Below, in pieces: positions 46,362 through 55,604 of a DNA stretch of 64,000 nucleotides (its first letter is position 1; each line of letters begins with the position of its first letter). The position numbers were made by a program, and so were the translations under genes. Source of the stretch: Teichococcus wenyumeiae (GTDB lineage Bacteria > Pseudomonadota > Alphaproteobacteria > Acetobacterales > Acetobacteraceae); the NCBI RefSeq assembly GCF_003696345.1, contig NZ_RFLX01000004.1, positions 186,001-250,000 of the forward strand, given 5' to 3'. The notes under the pieces were generated by a model. That model ran no database searches. It worked only from the letters and a program-made list of their open reading frames with translations, and had not been told where the DNA came from.

Positions 46362-47522
46362 TCAATCCTCCTTCGCCAGGGCGCGGCGGGCGGTCTCGGC
46401 CAGGAAGCCGCTGGCCACCGGCAGGACCTCGTCATTGAAGTCGTAATGCGGGTTGTGCAGTTCCCGCCCGCCATCGGCCGGACCATTGCCGATCCAGACA
46501 AAGGCGCCGGGCACATGGTGCATGAAGTGCGAGAAGTCCTCGCCCGTCATGGCCGGCGCCATGTCGCGCCGCACTGCCGTCACCGCGCCGGCCGCCGCCG
46601 CGGCCATGTCGGCCTCGGCCTTGTGGTTCACGGTTACCGGCACGCCACCCTGGATGCTGGCTTCCGCCTGCACGCCGAAGGTGGCCGAGATGCCTTCCGC
46701 CACGCGCTTCAGCCCGTCCCGGATCTGCTGTCCCACCTCCTCGCGGATGTAGCGCATGCTGCCCTGGATCAGCACGCGGGCGGCGATCTGGTTCTGCGCC
46801 TCGCCGCCATGGATGGTGGTCAGGCTGACCACGCCGGTATCCATCGGGTCCAGCGCACGGGCGACAATGGCCTGGCAGGCCACGATGGCATGCCCCGCCG
46901 CGACAATCGGGTCCCGCGCCAGATGCGGCAGCGCGGCGTGGCCGGCATGACCTTCGATGGCGATCTGGAAGCGGTTGCCAGCGGCCATCACCGCGCCGTC
47001 ATGCACCGCCACGGTGCCGGTGGCCAGGCCGGGCCAGTTGTGCCAGCCGAAGATGCGGTCCATCGGGAAGCGGCTGAAGAGGCCGTCGCGGATCATGGCC
47101 TGGGCGCCACCGCCACCTTCCTCGGCCGGCTGGAAGACCAGCCGCACGGTGCCGGTCCAGCTTTCATCCCGCAGCAGCTCGGCCGCAGCACCCAGCAGGG
47201 CGGTGGTGTGGCCGTCATGGCCGCAGGCATGCATCACGCCCGGCACGGTGGAGCGCCAGGGCAGGTCCTTGGCCTCGGCGGCTTCCTCGATCGGCAGGGC
47301 ATCCATGTCGCCGCGCAGGCCGACGCTGCGGTTGCTGCCGGGGCGGTGCAGCGTGGCCACCACGCCATGGCCGCCGATGCCCTCGTCGATGTCGGTGACA
47401 CCCAGCTCGCGCAGCTTTTCCACCACGAAGGCGGCGGTGCCACCTTCATTGAGGGTCAATCCGGGGTTGGCGTGGAGATGCCTGCGCCAACGCGTCAATG
47501 TTTCGGCAAATACGGAGTCCAT
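46362..47522 (-). CDS. M20 amidohydrolase (hippurate hydrolase / HipO type)
   Basis: This 386-residue metallo-aminoacylase of the M20D group cleaves N-acyl amino acids. Metal-binding landmarks are RGDMDALPIEE near residue 70, MHACGHDGHTTALLGAA near 97, VFQPAEEGGGGAQAMI near 129 and HNWPGLATG near 161; the C-terminal His lies in TGEDFSHFMHHVPGAFVWIG near 325-345. The substrate is not known. Its start codon at 47522 is just 25 bases from that of divergent tamA. Confidence 0.9.
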   Translation of the reverse strand: MDSVFAETLTRWRRHLHANPGLTLNEGGTAAFVVEKLRELGVTDIDEGIGGHGVVATLHRPGSNRSVGLRGDMDALPIEEAAEAKDLPWRSTVPGVMHACGHDGHTTALLGAAAELLRDESWTGTVRLVFQPAEEGGGGAQAMIRDGLFSRFPMDRIFGWHNWPGLATGTVAVHDGAVMAAGNRFQIAIEGHAGHAALPHLARDPIVAAGHAIVACQAIVARALDPMDTGVVSLTTIHGGEAQNQIAARVLIQGSMRYIREEVGQQIRDGLKRVAEGISATFGVQAEASIQGGVPVTVNHKAEADMAAAAAGAVTAVRRDMAPAMTGEDFSHFMHHVPGAFVWIGNGPADGGRELHNPHYDFNDEVLPVASGFLAETARRALAKED

Positions 47523-47547
47523 GTGCTAGGGCATAGCCCGTAAGCCC

Positions 47548-49419
47548 ATGCGTCTCAAATACAGCCTCCTCCTCCTGGGCCTGGCCGCCCCCGTTGTCAC
47601 GATCATTCCGGCTTCCGCGCCCGGCCAGGAGACACCACCAGCCCAGGCCCCGGCGCCTGCTGACGCGGTGCGCAGCTATGAGGTCAGCTTCAACAACACC
47701 GGCGACGAAGCCCTGAACGCCGCCCTGCGCCGCGCCTCGGCCCTGCAAAATCTGCGGGAAAGCGTGACGGTGGATGCGGATGGGCTGATCGCCCGCGCCA
47801 TCGGCGATGCCGGCAATCTGCGCGATGCCATGCGATCGGAAGGCTATTACGCCGGCAGCAGCAGCGTCACCCTGGCTGGCGAGCCCCCGGATGCGCCGGG
47901 CCTGGCGCAGCGGCTGGCCGCCATGCCGGGCCCGGTGCCCGTGGTGGTGCGGGTGGAGAAAGGGCCGCAATACCACCTTGCCCCCGTGATGCTGCGGGCC
48001 GAGCCGGCCGGCGCCTCCCTGGCCGATGCCGGAGAGGTGCCCTTGAAGCCCGGCGAGCCTGCCCGCGCCCAGCCCATCATCGATGCTCAGAACACCTTGG
48101 GCAGCCGGCTGCGTGACGCCGGCCATCCCTTCGCCGCCATTACCCGCCGGGTGGTGGTGGACCACGACACGCGCGAGATGGAGGTGACCTTCAACATCAC
48201 CCCCGGCCCCGTGGCGCAGTTCGGCATGCCTGAGGTCACCGGGCAGAGCCAGGTGAAGGACAGGCTGCTGGCCAAAGTGGTGCGTCCCCTAGCCGGCAAG
48301 ACCTACAGCCAGGAAGAGCTGAACAAGACCCGCAAGAACCTGATGGACCTGGGCGTCTTCTCGACCGTGCGCGCCCGGGCGGCGGAGCGGCTGGATGAAG
48401 GCGGCACCCTGCCCGTCACCTTCACGGTGGTGGAGCGGCCGCGCCGCGCCTTTAGCTTCGGCGCCGCTTATGAGACCCGCTACGGCCCCACCTTCGATGC
48501 TTCCTGGGAACACCGGAACCTCTTCGGCGGTGCCGAGAAGTTCCGCCTGGAGGCCGAGATCAACCGCCTTGGCACCGGGGACGGCGTGGGCAACACCGGC
48601 GGCAAGGTGGAAGTCAGCCTGACGCAGCCCTGGTTCCTGGGCATCAACCAGACCATCACCTACGACATCGCCGTGCTGCGGGAGAGGCTGAAGGCCTATG
48701 ACCGTGATGCCTTCGTCGCCTCCATCCTGCTGGAGCGGCCGGTCAGCGAGCATCTGACCCTCTCCTATGGCCCGCTGGCCGAGATCAGCCGCGTGAAGCA
48801 GGACGGTGCCACCACCAATTACCAGCTGCTGGGCGCGCTCGGGCAGGTGCGGTGGGAGGATGTGGACAACCTGCTGAACCCCACCCGCGGGCTGCGCGTC
48901 ACTGCCCTGGCCAGCCCGATCTACAATTTCACGGATAGCGAACTCTTCACTCGCACCCGGCTGCAGGCCAGCACCTATATCGACATGTCCGGCGACAAGG
49001 GCAGCATCCTGGCGCTGCGCGGCGTGGTGGGCAGCATCCTGGGCGCCAACAACAACAGCGTGCCGCCCGACAAGCGCTTCTATTCCGGCGGCGGCGGCTC
49101 GGTGCGCGGCTACGACTACCAGTCCATTGGCCCCCGCACGCGCAACGACGAGCCGCGCGGCGGACTCTCGCTGGTCGAGGCCAGCGTGGAACTGCGGCAA
49201 CGGATCAGCGGCGCCTGGGGCATAGCGGCCTTCGTGGATGCCGGCTCGGTGGGCTCGGACCCCACGCCCAAATTCAATAATTTCAAGGTCGGCGCCGGCC
49301 TTGGCGTGCGTTACCAGACGATCATTGGGCCCATCCGGGCGGATGTTGCCATCCCCCTGAACAAGGAACCGGGGGATAGCGCCTTCGGCCTCTATATCGG
49401 TATCGGGCAGGCTTTCTGA
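47548..49419 (+). CDS. tamA: TamA, outer-membrane translocation and assembly barrel
   Basis: This 623-residue Omp85-family protein has a signal peptide (AAPVVTIIPASAPG near residue 15), three POTRA-like domains (roughly 40-270) and a 16-strand barrel ending IGIGQAF with the terminal aromatic. Barrel hallmarks are RAFSFGAAYETRYGPTFDAS near 300 and FYSGGGGSVRGYDYQSIGP near 511, the conserved VRGY loop. Its stop overlaps the tamB start as TGATG. It works with TamB in outer-membrane protein or phospholipid transport. Confidence 0.93.
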   Translation: MRLKYSLLLLGLAAPVVTIIPASAPGQETPPAQAPAPADAVRSYEVSFNNTGDEALNAALRRASALQNLRESVTVDADGLIARAIGDAGNLRDAMRSEGYYAGSSSVTLAGEPPDAPGLAQRLAAMPGPVPVVVRVEKGPQYHLAPVMLRAEPAGASLADAGEVPLKPGEPARAQPIIDAQNTLGSRLRDAGHPFAAITRRVVVDHDTREMEVTFNITPGPVAQFGMPEVTGQSQVKDRLLAKVVRPLAGKTYSQEELNKTRKNLMDLGVFSTVRARAAERLDEGGTLPVTFTVVERPRRAFSFGAAYETRYGPTFDASWEHRNLFGGAEKFRLEAEINRLGTGDGVGNTGGKVEVSLTQPWFLGINQTITYDIAVLRERLKAYDRDAFVASILLERPVSEHLTLSYGPLAEISRVKQDGATTNYQLLGALGQVRWEDVDNLLNPTRGLRVTALASPIYNFTDSELFTRTRLQASTYIDMSGDKGSILALRGVVGSILGANNNSVPPDKRFYSGGGGSVRGYDYQSIGPRTRNDEPRGGLSLVEASVELRQRISGAWGIAAFVDAGSVGSDPTPKFNNFKVGAGLGVRYQTIIGPIRADVAIPLNKEPGDSAFGLYIGIGQAF

Positions 49420-52400
49420 TGAAGCGCGTATTGAAGTGGGTCGGCGGCGTTCTGGCCGTCCTGATCCTGTTGCCGATTCTGCTGGTGGGCGGCGTGCTGC
49501 TGGGCGCCAATACAGCACCCGGCCAGCGGGCCATCGCCGGGCTGGCGGCGCGCTTCGTCCCCGGCCTGGCCATCGAGGGGCTGAACGGCCCCATTCCCGA
49601 CAGCCCAGGCTTCGACCGCCTGACCATGGCCGATGCCAAGGGCCCCTGGCTGGTGGTCGAGAATGCCAAGATCAACCTGGACCTGCTGGCCCTGCTGCAC
49701 CGGGAGCTGCTGATCGAGCGCGTGGCCGCCAGCCGCGTGGCGCTGCTGCGCCTGCCGGAATCCGAGCCCAAGCCGCCCGAGCCGCCGCCCACCGAGCCAA
49801 CCTCGCTGATCCCGACCCCACCGGCCCTGCCCGTGGCGGTGCGCCTGCGCGCCCTGGACATCGCGCGCATCGAGATCCCGCGTGAGCTGGTTTCCGCCAC
49901 CGTCGAGGAATCCGGCCCGCCCGAAGGCTTCGCGCTGAAGGCGGAGGGTGATGCCAGCCTGGTGGCGCAGGCCCTGGCGGCGCGGCTGCGGCTGGAGCGG
50001 ATCGGCAAGCCGGGCGAGCTGACGCTGGAAGCAGGGCTGGACCCCAAGGCGGACCTGAAGCTGAACCTGCGGGTGCAGGAGCCGCCGGGCGGCGTGCTGG
50101 CCACCGCCATCAAGGCGCCGGACCAGCCTACCGACCTGAACCTGACGCTGGATGGCCCGGCCAGCGGCGCCGCCCTGCGCGCCGAGGGCACGGTGGGCGA
50201 TGCCGCCCGCTTCGCCGCCCATGGCACCATCGGCATGAACCCGGACAATTCCGCCCGCATCGCGCTGGAAGGCGACGCCGCGCTGCCGACGGTGCTGCCG
50301 CCCCCCATCGCCCAGGCCGAATTCGCGCTGGATGCCAGCCAGACCTCCGCTGGCGGCCTGAACCTGGCAAGGCTCTGGCTGCGCGCCCCGGGCGGCGAGG
50401 TCAGCGCCCAGGGCAGCCTGGAGCTGCTGAATGTCGAGGGGCATATCAACAACTCCGCCAGCCTCGGCCCGCTGGTGCCGGAGGTGCTGGGCTGGGAGGC
50501 CATCGCGCTGAACGGCAGCATCGCCAACGGGCAGGATTTCAAGCTGCGCGTGGTGCCGCAGGGCCTGCGCCTGCCCGCCCCGGCCGATGCCGCGCTGGGC
50601 CCGGCACCAGTGGTGGACTATGCCGGCACCATCTCCCGGATCGACAGCCTGACGGTGGACGGGGCGGCGACGCGGCTGGAAGCCTCCGGCACCTTCGGCG
50701 ACCAGCTCGACCTCGCGCTGCATCTGGTTGTGCCGGAAGCTTCCCGCATCAGCCCCGAAGTGGCGGGGCCGCTGGACCTGCGCGCCACGGCCAAGGGGCC
50801 GATGGCCGATCCGGCAGTCACGGCGCATCTGACCAGCCCTGGCCTGACCGTCGCCGGCCGCCGCCTGGAGGCGCCGGACCTGCAGGTGGAAAGCCCGGCT
50901 GTGATGGGCCTGACCGGCAGCGCGCGGCTCAACGCACGCGCCGAGGGCCTGCCCGTGACCCTGGCCCTGCGCGCCGCTGCGGAAGGCACGCTGATCCGTT
51001 TGCAGGAAGCGCGCGGCCAGTTCGGCCCAGTGGATATCGCGGCCGACGGCACCTTCGACACCGCCACCACGCTCTTCGACGGCACCGCCTCCGCGAAGTC
51101 CGAGAATCTGGCGCCGCTGAGCGCCCTGGCCGGGCAGCCAGTGGCGGGCAAGCTGGATATCGGCGCCAAGCTGGTGCCGCAGGATGGCCGCCAGGGCATC
51201 GACGCCCATGCGCGGGTGCAGCAGCTTCAGGCCGCCGGCCAGACCATCGCTGCCGAGCTGACCCTGCGCGGCACCGATGCGGCCCTGGACTTCGCCGCCA
51301 AGGCCAGCCTGCCGCAGGCGAATGTGGATGGGCGCGGCCGCTTCTCCCGCGGCGACAACGGCATGCGCTTCGACCTCGCGGCGCTGGACGTGGCGCAGGG
51401 GCAGTACGGCATCCGCCTCGCCGCCCCCGGCAGCATCCTGCTGCCGCCCGGCGGCGCGGTGGAAATTCCCGGCCTGCGGCTGGCGGCCCGGCCCGCCGGC
51501 AATATCACCGTCTCCGGCCGCTGGGGGCCGGAACGCGCGGACCTGCGGCTGGCGCTGGCCGCCCTGCCCGTCTCGGTGGCCAATCTCTTTGTGCCGGAGC
51601 CGCAGTTCGGCGGCACGGTGGTGGGCGATGTGCGCGTCACCGGCCCGACCTCGGCACCCGAGGTGAATGCCGTCATCAACGGCACCGGCCTGACCGTCAC
51701 CGCCCCCTGGTCGCGCGGCTGGCCTGCCGCCACGCTGCGGGTGGAGGCCACGCGCAACGGCGCCGGTGCCATCCGCGCCAATGCCAGCCTGCGCGCCGGA
51801 AGCCTGGCCAATGTCACTGCTGAAGCGAACCTGCCGCAGGGGCCTGGCACGGATGCGCCGCTCTCCGCCACCATCAAGGGCAATGCCGATCTCGCGACCG
51901 CCCTGGCGCCCACGCTGGGCGGCGGCGCCAATCAGGTGAATGGCCGCATCGTGATGGATGCCAGCGCCAGTGGCACGCTGGGCGCCCCGCAGCTTGGCGG
52001 CACGGTGGACCTCACCAACGGCACGGTGCGGAACCAGCTCTACGGGCTGCGCCTGACCAACATCACCGCCCGGCTGCGCGCCCAGGGTGAGCGCATCCTG
52101 CTGGAGCGGCTGAACGCCCGCGCCGGCCGGGGCAGCATCAATGCCCAGGGCTTTGTGGACCCCTTCACCGCCGGCATCCCTATCGAGATCTCCGTCACCG
52201 CCCGCAACGCCGAGCCGCTGCAAAGCGAGCTGGTGACGCTGCTGACCGATGCCGACCTGCGCTTCACCGGCCCCTTGCAGGTGTCTCCCGCCCTGGCCGG
52301 CACCATCCGGCTGCGCCGCGTCGTCATCAATATCGCGCAGCAGCTTCCCGGCGGCGGCGTCCCCACGCTGGGCGACGTGCAGGAACGTGGCGGTCCTAAT

Positions 52401-53207
52401 TCCCGCCCGGCCACGCGCGTTACGCCGCGCCGCAACGTGGCACCGCCGGCGCCGAACCTGAAGGCCACCCCCGCCGCGCCCATCGCGCTGAACCTGCAGG
52501 TGCAGGCGCCGCAATCCATCCTGGTGCGCGGACGCGGGCTGGATGCCGAATTGGGCGGCACTGTTCATATCGGCGGCACGGTGGCCGATCCGGCGCCGGA
52601 CGGCACCTTCAACCTGCGGCGCGGCACCTTTCAGCTGCTGGACCGGCAGCTGACCTTCAGCAACGGCGCCCTGGTCTTCGACGGTGCCGGGCTGCTGCCC
52701 TCGCTGGACTTCACCGCCACGACCACGGTGCAGAACGTGACCATCACCGTCACCATCAGCGGCCAGCCCAACGCGCCGAAGGTGGAGTTCACCTCCTTCC
52801 CCGAGCTGCCGCAGGACGAGGTGCTGGCGCGGCTGCTCTTTGGCCGCTCGGCGGACAAGCTCTCCCCCTTCGAGGTGGCGCAGCTGGCAGCCAGCCTGGC
52901 CGGCACGGCGGGCGTGCTGCCGGGCGGCGGCGGCCAGGGCTTCCTTGGCCGGCTGGCGAACCGGCTGGGGCTGGACCGCCTCGGCATCGGCAATACCAAC
53001 GACACCGGTACCGGCGATGTGAACTCCTCCTCGCTGGAAGCTGGCGGCTATGTCGGCAACGGTGTCTATGTTGGCGTCGAGCAGGGGCTGGAGGGCGGAC
53101 CGCGCGTCGGCGTCGAGGTTCAAGTGACGCCGCGGCTGAAGCTGGAAAGCAGCACGGGCAGCGAGGCGGGGGAGCGCATGGGGCTTTCCTACGAATTTGA
53201 ATATTAA
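49419..53207 (+). CDS. tamB: TamB, inner-membrane AsmA-like translocation protein
   Basis: This 1262-residue protein is anchored by one N-terminal helix (VGGVLAVLILLPILLVGGVL, residues 6-25) and spans the periplasm as a long beta-taco. The DUF490 domain occupies the last 350 residues, with RRGTFQLLDRQLTFSNGALV near 1068 and FPELPQDEVLARLLFGRS near 1127. The C-terminus (GLSYEFEY) interacts with TamA. A Pro/Glu-rich stretch follows residue 115. Translation is coupled to tamA by a one-base overlap. Confidence 0.95.
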   Translation: MKRVLKWVGGVLAVLILLPILLVGGVLLGANTAPGQRAIAGLAARFVPGLAIEGLNGPIPDSPGFDRLTMADAKGPWLVVENAKINLDLLALLHRELLIERVAASRVALLRLPESEPKPPEPPPTEPTSLIPTPPALPVAVRLRALDIARIEIPRELVSATVEESGPPEGFALKAEGDASLVAQALAARLRLERIGKPGELTLEAGLDPKADLKLNLRVQEPPGGVLATAIKAPDQPTDLNLTLDGPASGAALRAEGTVGDAARFAAHGTIGMNPDNSARIALEGDAALPTVLPPPIAQAEFALDASQTSAGGLNLARLWLRAPGGEVSAQGSLELLNVEGHINNSASLGPLVPEVLGWEAIALNGSIANGQDFKLRVVPQGLRLPAPADAALGPAPVVDYAGTISRIDSLTVDGAATRLEASGTFGDQLDLALHLVVPEASRISPEVAGPLDLRATAKGPMADPAVTAHLTSPGLTVAGRRLEAPDLQVESPAVMGLTGSARLNARAEGLPVTLALRAAAEGTLIRLQEARGQFGPVDIAADGTFDTATTLFDGTASAKSENLAPLSALAGQPVAGKLDIGAKLVPQDGRQGIDAHARVQQLQAAGQTIAAELTLRGTDAALDFAAKASLPQANVDGRGRFSRGDNGMRFDLAALDVAQGQYGIRLAAPGSILLPPGGAVEIPGLRLAARPAGNITVSGRWGPERADLRLALAALPVSVANLFVPEPQFGGTVVGDVRVTGPTSAPEVNAVINGTGLTVTAPWSRGWPAATLRVEATRNGAGAIRANASLRAGSLANVTAEANLPQGPGTDAPLSATIKGNADLATALAPTLGGGANQVNGRIVMDASASGTLGAPQLGGTVDLTNGTVRNQLYGLRLTNITARLRAQGERILLERLNARAGRGSINAQGFVDPFTAGIPIEISVTARNAEPLQSELVTLLTDADLRFTGPLQVSPALAGTIRLRRVVINIAQQLPGGGVPTLGDVQERGGPNSRPATRVTPRRNVAPPAPNLKATPAAPIALNLQVQAPQSILVRGRGLDAELGGTVHIGGTVADPAPDGTFNLRRGTFQLLDRQLTFSNGALVFDGAGLLPSLDFTATTTVQNVTITVTISGQPNAPKVEFTSFPELPQDEVLARLLFGRSADKLSPFEVAQLAASLAGTAGVLPGGGGQGFLGRLANRLGLDRLGIGNTNDTGTGDVNSSSLEAGGYVGNGVYVGVEQGLEGGPRVGVEVQVTPRLKLESSTGSEAGERMGLSYEFEY

Positions 53208-53227
53208 ACCAGGGTCTCGACTTCTGC

Positions 53228-53256
53228 CGCCATCTGCCTGAAAAAAGGCGATGGCG
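53228..53256 (+). terminator. stem-loop after tamB
   Basis: CGCCATC (53228-53234) pairs with GATGGCG (53250-53256) and GCCT with AGGC inside, closing on GAAAAA. It starts about 20 bases after the tamB stop and lacks a terminal T-run. Confidence 0.5.
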
Positions 53257-53397
53257 GGCCTGAGCCGTGCCGGCTCCGGCTCTCCGCCGGCGCATGGCCA
53301 TCCGTCGCCCTTTCCTCAGATTCGGTAGCCTCCGCCGCACCCATGCGGCCGGAAGGCCGCGCGGCTGGGGAGTGAACAGTTGAGGATTTCACACACC

Positions 53398-53586
53398 ATG
53401 CGTGCCTTCGACGGCCAGATGTCCGGCAATCGCCCCATCCAGCGCTCCACAGAGGAGAAGAAGAAGCAGCTGCGCGACCTGAAGGAGGCTCTGGCGGCCC
53501 TGAAGCCGCATGCCGCCCCCAGCCTGCGCGAATCCCTGACCGCCAAGATCAAGGCCCTGGAGACCGAGCTGACTCCGCGTCGCTGA
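53398..53586 (+). CDS. small coiled-coil protein of unknown function
   Basis: This 62-residue product begins at ATG 53398, with GAGGA 11 bases upstream; a TTG at 53380 behind GGGAG is an alternative. The middle (STEEKKKQLRDLKEAL) and end (LTAKIKALETELTPRR) form two amphipathic helices with heptad leucines, suggesting a helical hairpin. I do not recognise a family. It lies between tamB and a DMT permease, separate from both. Confidence 0.6.
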   Translation: MRAFDGQMSGNRPIQRSTEEKKKQLRDLKEALAALKPHAAPSLRESLTAKIKALETELTPRR

Positions 53587-53614
53587 AGTTTCGTTGCTAC
53601 CAGGGCAGCCCGCC

Positions 53615-54484
53615 GTGCAGCGCCCCGCCGTCTCGCCTATCGCCGCCGCTTCGCTGCACGGCATGGGGATCATGTCCATCGCCACGCTCTGTGGCGCTGG
53701 CGTCAATACCTGCTACCGGCTGGCCATTCAGGATGGCATGCCGGTTTCCATGGTGACCTGCGCGCGCGGGCTGATGACCCTGGGCTTCCTGATGCCCTGG
53801 TTCCTGCGCGCCAGGCCCTCCGCCCTGGCGACGCGGCGGCCCTGGCTGCATCTGGGCCGCTGCGCTGCGGGCACCGTGACCTTCCTGCTGCAATTGCTGG
53901 CCATTGCCTGGCTGCCACTGGCGGATGCGGTGGCGCTGATCAGCGCGCGCCCGCTCTGGGTGCTGCCGCTGGCGGCGCTGCTGCTGCATGAGAAGGTTCG
54001 GCGCTCCCGCGTGCTGGTCACCTTGGTCGGCTTTCTGGGCGTGCTGCTGATCGCCCGGCCGGAAGGCGAGTTGTCGCTGGGCACACCCGCCGCGCTGGCG
54101 GCCGGGCTGGGGGCCGGGCTGGTGCTGATCACCTTCCGCGCCCTGGCGGCGACCGAGCCGGCGCCACGCGTCATCGCGTGGTACGCCATCGCTTCCGTGC
54201 TGTTCTGGGGACCGGTGACGCTTTGGAGCTGGCAGGCGCCCAGCCTCTTCGCGGTGGCCATGGTGGTGATGGGCACCGCCTTCGCGATGGTCATCGACCT
54301 TTGCGCCTCCGCCGCCGCGAGGCGGGCGGAGGTGGGGCTGCTGGCACCCATCGAATACCTGCAGATCCCGGCCAGCGCCGTGATCGGCTGGCTGCTCTTC
54401 GCGGAGCAGCCAGGATGGGCGTTGCTGGCGGGTGGCCTCATCATGATGGGCGCCACGCTCTATCTGGTGCGGCGCGGCGGCTGA
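53615..54484 (+). CDS. EamA/DMT-family permease
   Basis: This permease of about 289 residues has two EamA repeats of five helices. The first repeat is visible in MSIATLCGAGVNTCYRLAIQ and IAWLPLADAVALISARPLWV near residue 100, the second in IEYLQIPASAVIGWLLFAEQ near 250. It would export small metabolites across the inner membrane. The start is uncertain: GTG 53615 has AGGGC upstream, while TTG 53594 and ATG 53663 are alternatives. It converges on the double-glycine-leader gene, with a hairpin over both stops. Confidence 0.82.
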   Translation: MQRPAVSPIAAASLHGMGIMSIATLCGAGVNTCYRLAIQDGMPVSMVTCARGLMTLGFLMPWFLRARPSALATRRPWLHLGRCAAGTVTFLLQLLAIAWLPLADAVALISARPLWVLPLAALLLHEKVRRSRVLVTLVGFLGVLLIARPEGELSLGTPAALAAGLGAGLVLITFRALAATEPAPRVIAWYAIASVLFWGPVTLWSWQAPSLFAVAMVVMGTAFAMVIDLCASAAARRAEVGLLAPIEYLQIPASAVIGWLLFAEQPGWALLAGGLIMMGATLYLVRRGG

Positions 54485-54510
54485 CGGGCCTGACTGGCTG
54501 TCAGGTCAGC
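54480..54510. terminator. nested hairpin spanning two convergent stop codons
   Basis: CCTGAC (54489-54494) pairs with GTCAGG (54500-54505) and GCTGA (54480-54484) with TCAGC (54506-54510). The outer arms contain the stop codons of the DMT permease and of the convergent gene. Confidence 0.45.
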
Positions 54511-55099
54511 GCATGTTGCCGATGATGCTGGCCCGGCTTTCCTGCATTTTCTTGACGAAGTTCGTCATGACGTCGAAGGCTTCGTTGCGCTTGTTCGACA
54601 GCGACTGCAGGCGGAGCATGTCCATCTGCTGTGAGTTACTCAGACTGTGGATATGCCCTTTGGTGGACACGATGGCAGCGTCAATTTCGCCCTTTTCCAC
54701 CCGGCCATCTTTCAGAATGTCCTCACCGCGGGACAGGCCCTTCAGGATCTCGCCCACGGTGGACTCCCGATCGCCAACCGAGACCTTGGTTTCCAACGCG
54801 ATGGACGTGTGGGCACTTGCATCGCTCCCGAACTTCGAAGCGACCGCGTTCAGTTGGCCCAGTTCGCCGTTCGCATGGGCGACGGCGTCGTTCCTGGCCT
54901 GAACGCCTTCGATCTGCGCCTGAAGCTGGGAATCCAGGAGTCGCACGCGCTCGCTCTGCACAGTCATCAGCGCCGTTTCAAGATCCATGTTTTGCAAATT
55001 CATCTGGTTCACGCCAGTGAGACCGGTTGTCCCATTGCCGCCGGAAACCTGATTCAGATCCTCTTCGGAAAGCTGGGTCAACTTCGTGTTGTCGCTCAT
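54506..55099 (-). CDS. double-glycine-leader protein with EspA/Bsp22-like coiled-coil body
   Basis: This 197-residue protein starts at ATG 55099 with AAGGGA seven bases upstream. Residues 6-20, LTQLSEEDLNQVSGG, have the form of a double-glycine leader as cut by C39-peptidase ABC exporters. The body is helical: MDLETALMTVQSERVRLLDS near residue 37, then a Gln/Ala-rich coiled coil. The C-terminus, with QQMDMLRLQSLSNKRNEAF and ending SIIGNMR, resembles from memory the EspA/Bsp22 tip-filament proteins of type III secretion. No exporter or secretion gene is adjacent. Base composition is much less GC-rich (33 of 60 at 54601-54660 against 48 of 60 at 54061-54120), which suggests acquisition by transfer. 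Function unknown. Confidence 0.65.
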   Translation of the reverse strand: MSDNTKLTQLSEEDLNQVSGGNGTTGLTGVNQMNLQNMDLETALMTVQSERVRLLDSQLQAQIEGVQARNDAVAHANGELGQLNAVASKFGSDASAHTSIALETKVSVGDRESTVGEILKGLSRGEDILKDGRVEKGEIDAAIVSTKGHIHSLSNSQQMDMLRLQSLSNKRNEAFDVMTNFVKKMQESRASIIGNMR

Positions 55100-55313
55100 G
55101 GTCGTCCCTTCGAAGAAAGCAGAAATGCTGGCCTTCGAGAGCGAGGGATCAGGCGTTCCGCGAGCTATCCATAGCGGCCAGTGCGGCCGCATGCGCTTCC
55201 AGCGGCCGTTCTGACCTTAAGCGTAACTATAATCTGGCCGCAACATAGTCTCGCTTGCCAAGGCTGGGCCCCAGCAGTCATCCGGACCGGCGGGACGGGC
55301 CGGCCGGTGACGT

Positions 55314-55604
55314 TCAGGATGCCGCCTGCCGGCGTGGCTCCACCTTCGGGCCGGGCAGTTCCACCTCGATGGCCAGGGTGGACATGTCGCCCCCCCGGTC
55401 GAGCGAGACGTTCACCGCCTTGGCGTCGATCGCCACATACTTGGAGATCACCTCCAGCAGGTCCTTCTGCAGCTTAGGCAGGAAATCCTCGCCCGTGCGG
55501 CTGATGCGCTCATGCGCCAGGACGATCTGCAGCCGCTCCTTGGCCGCGCCGGCCGTCGGCGGGGGCTTGCGATTGCCTCGGAAGACGTCGAGCCAGCTCA
55601 TCAT
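55314..55604 (-). CDS. minE: MinE, topological specificity factor
   Basis: This 96-residue protein stimulates the MinD ATPase and drives Min oscillation. The N-terminal amphipathic start MSWLDVFRG is the membrane-targeting sequence. AKERLQIVLAHERI near residue 20 is the MinD-binding contact helix, and DLLEVISKYVAIDAKAVNV near 48 forms the dimer domain. It overlaps minD by ATGA; two consecutive ATG codons are possible starts. Confidence 0.96.
   Translation of the reverse strand: MMSWLDVFRGNRKPPPTAGAAKERLQIVLAHERISRTGEDFLPKLQKDLLEVISKYVAIDAKAVNVSLDRGGDMSTLAIEVELPGPKVEPRRQAAS

Noticed and set aside
55100-55192. Longer start (55192) for the double-glycine-leader protein
   Set aside because: The ATG at 55099 has AAGGGA at good spacing, and the leader motif then sits at the very N-terminus as expected; the upstream part would bury it.
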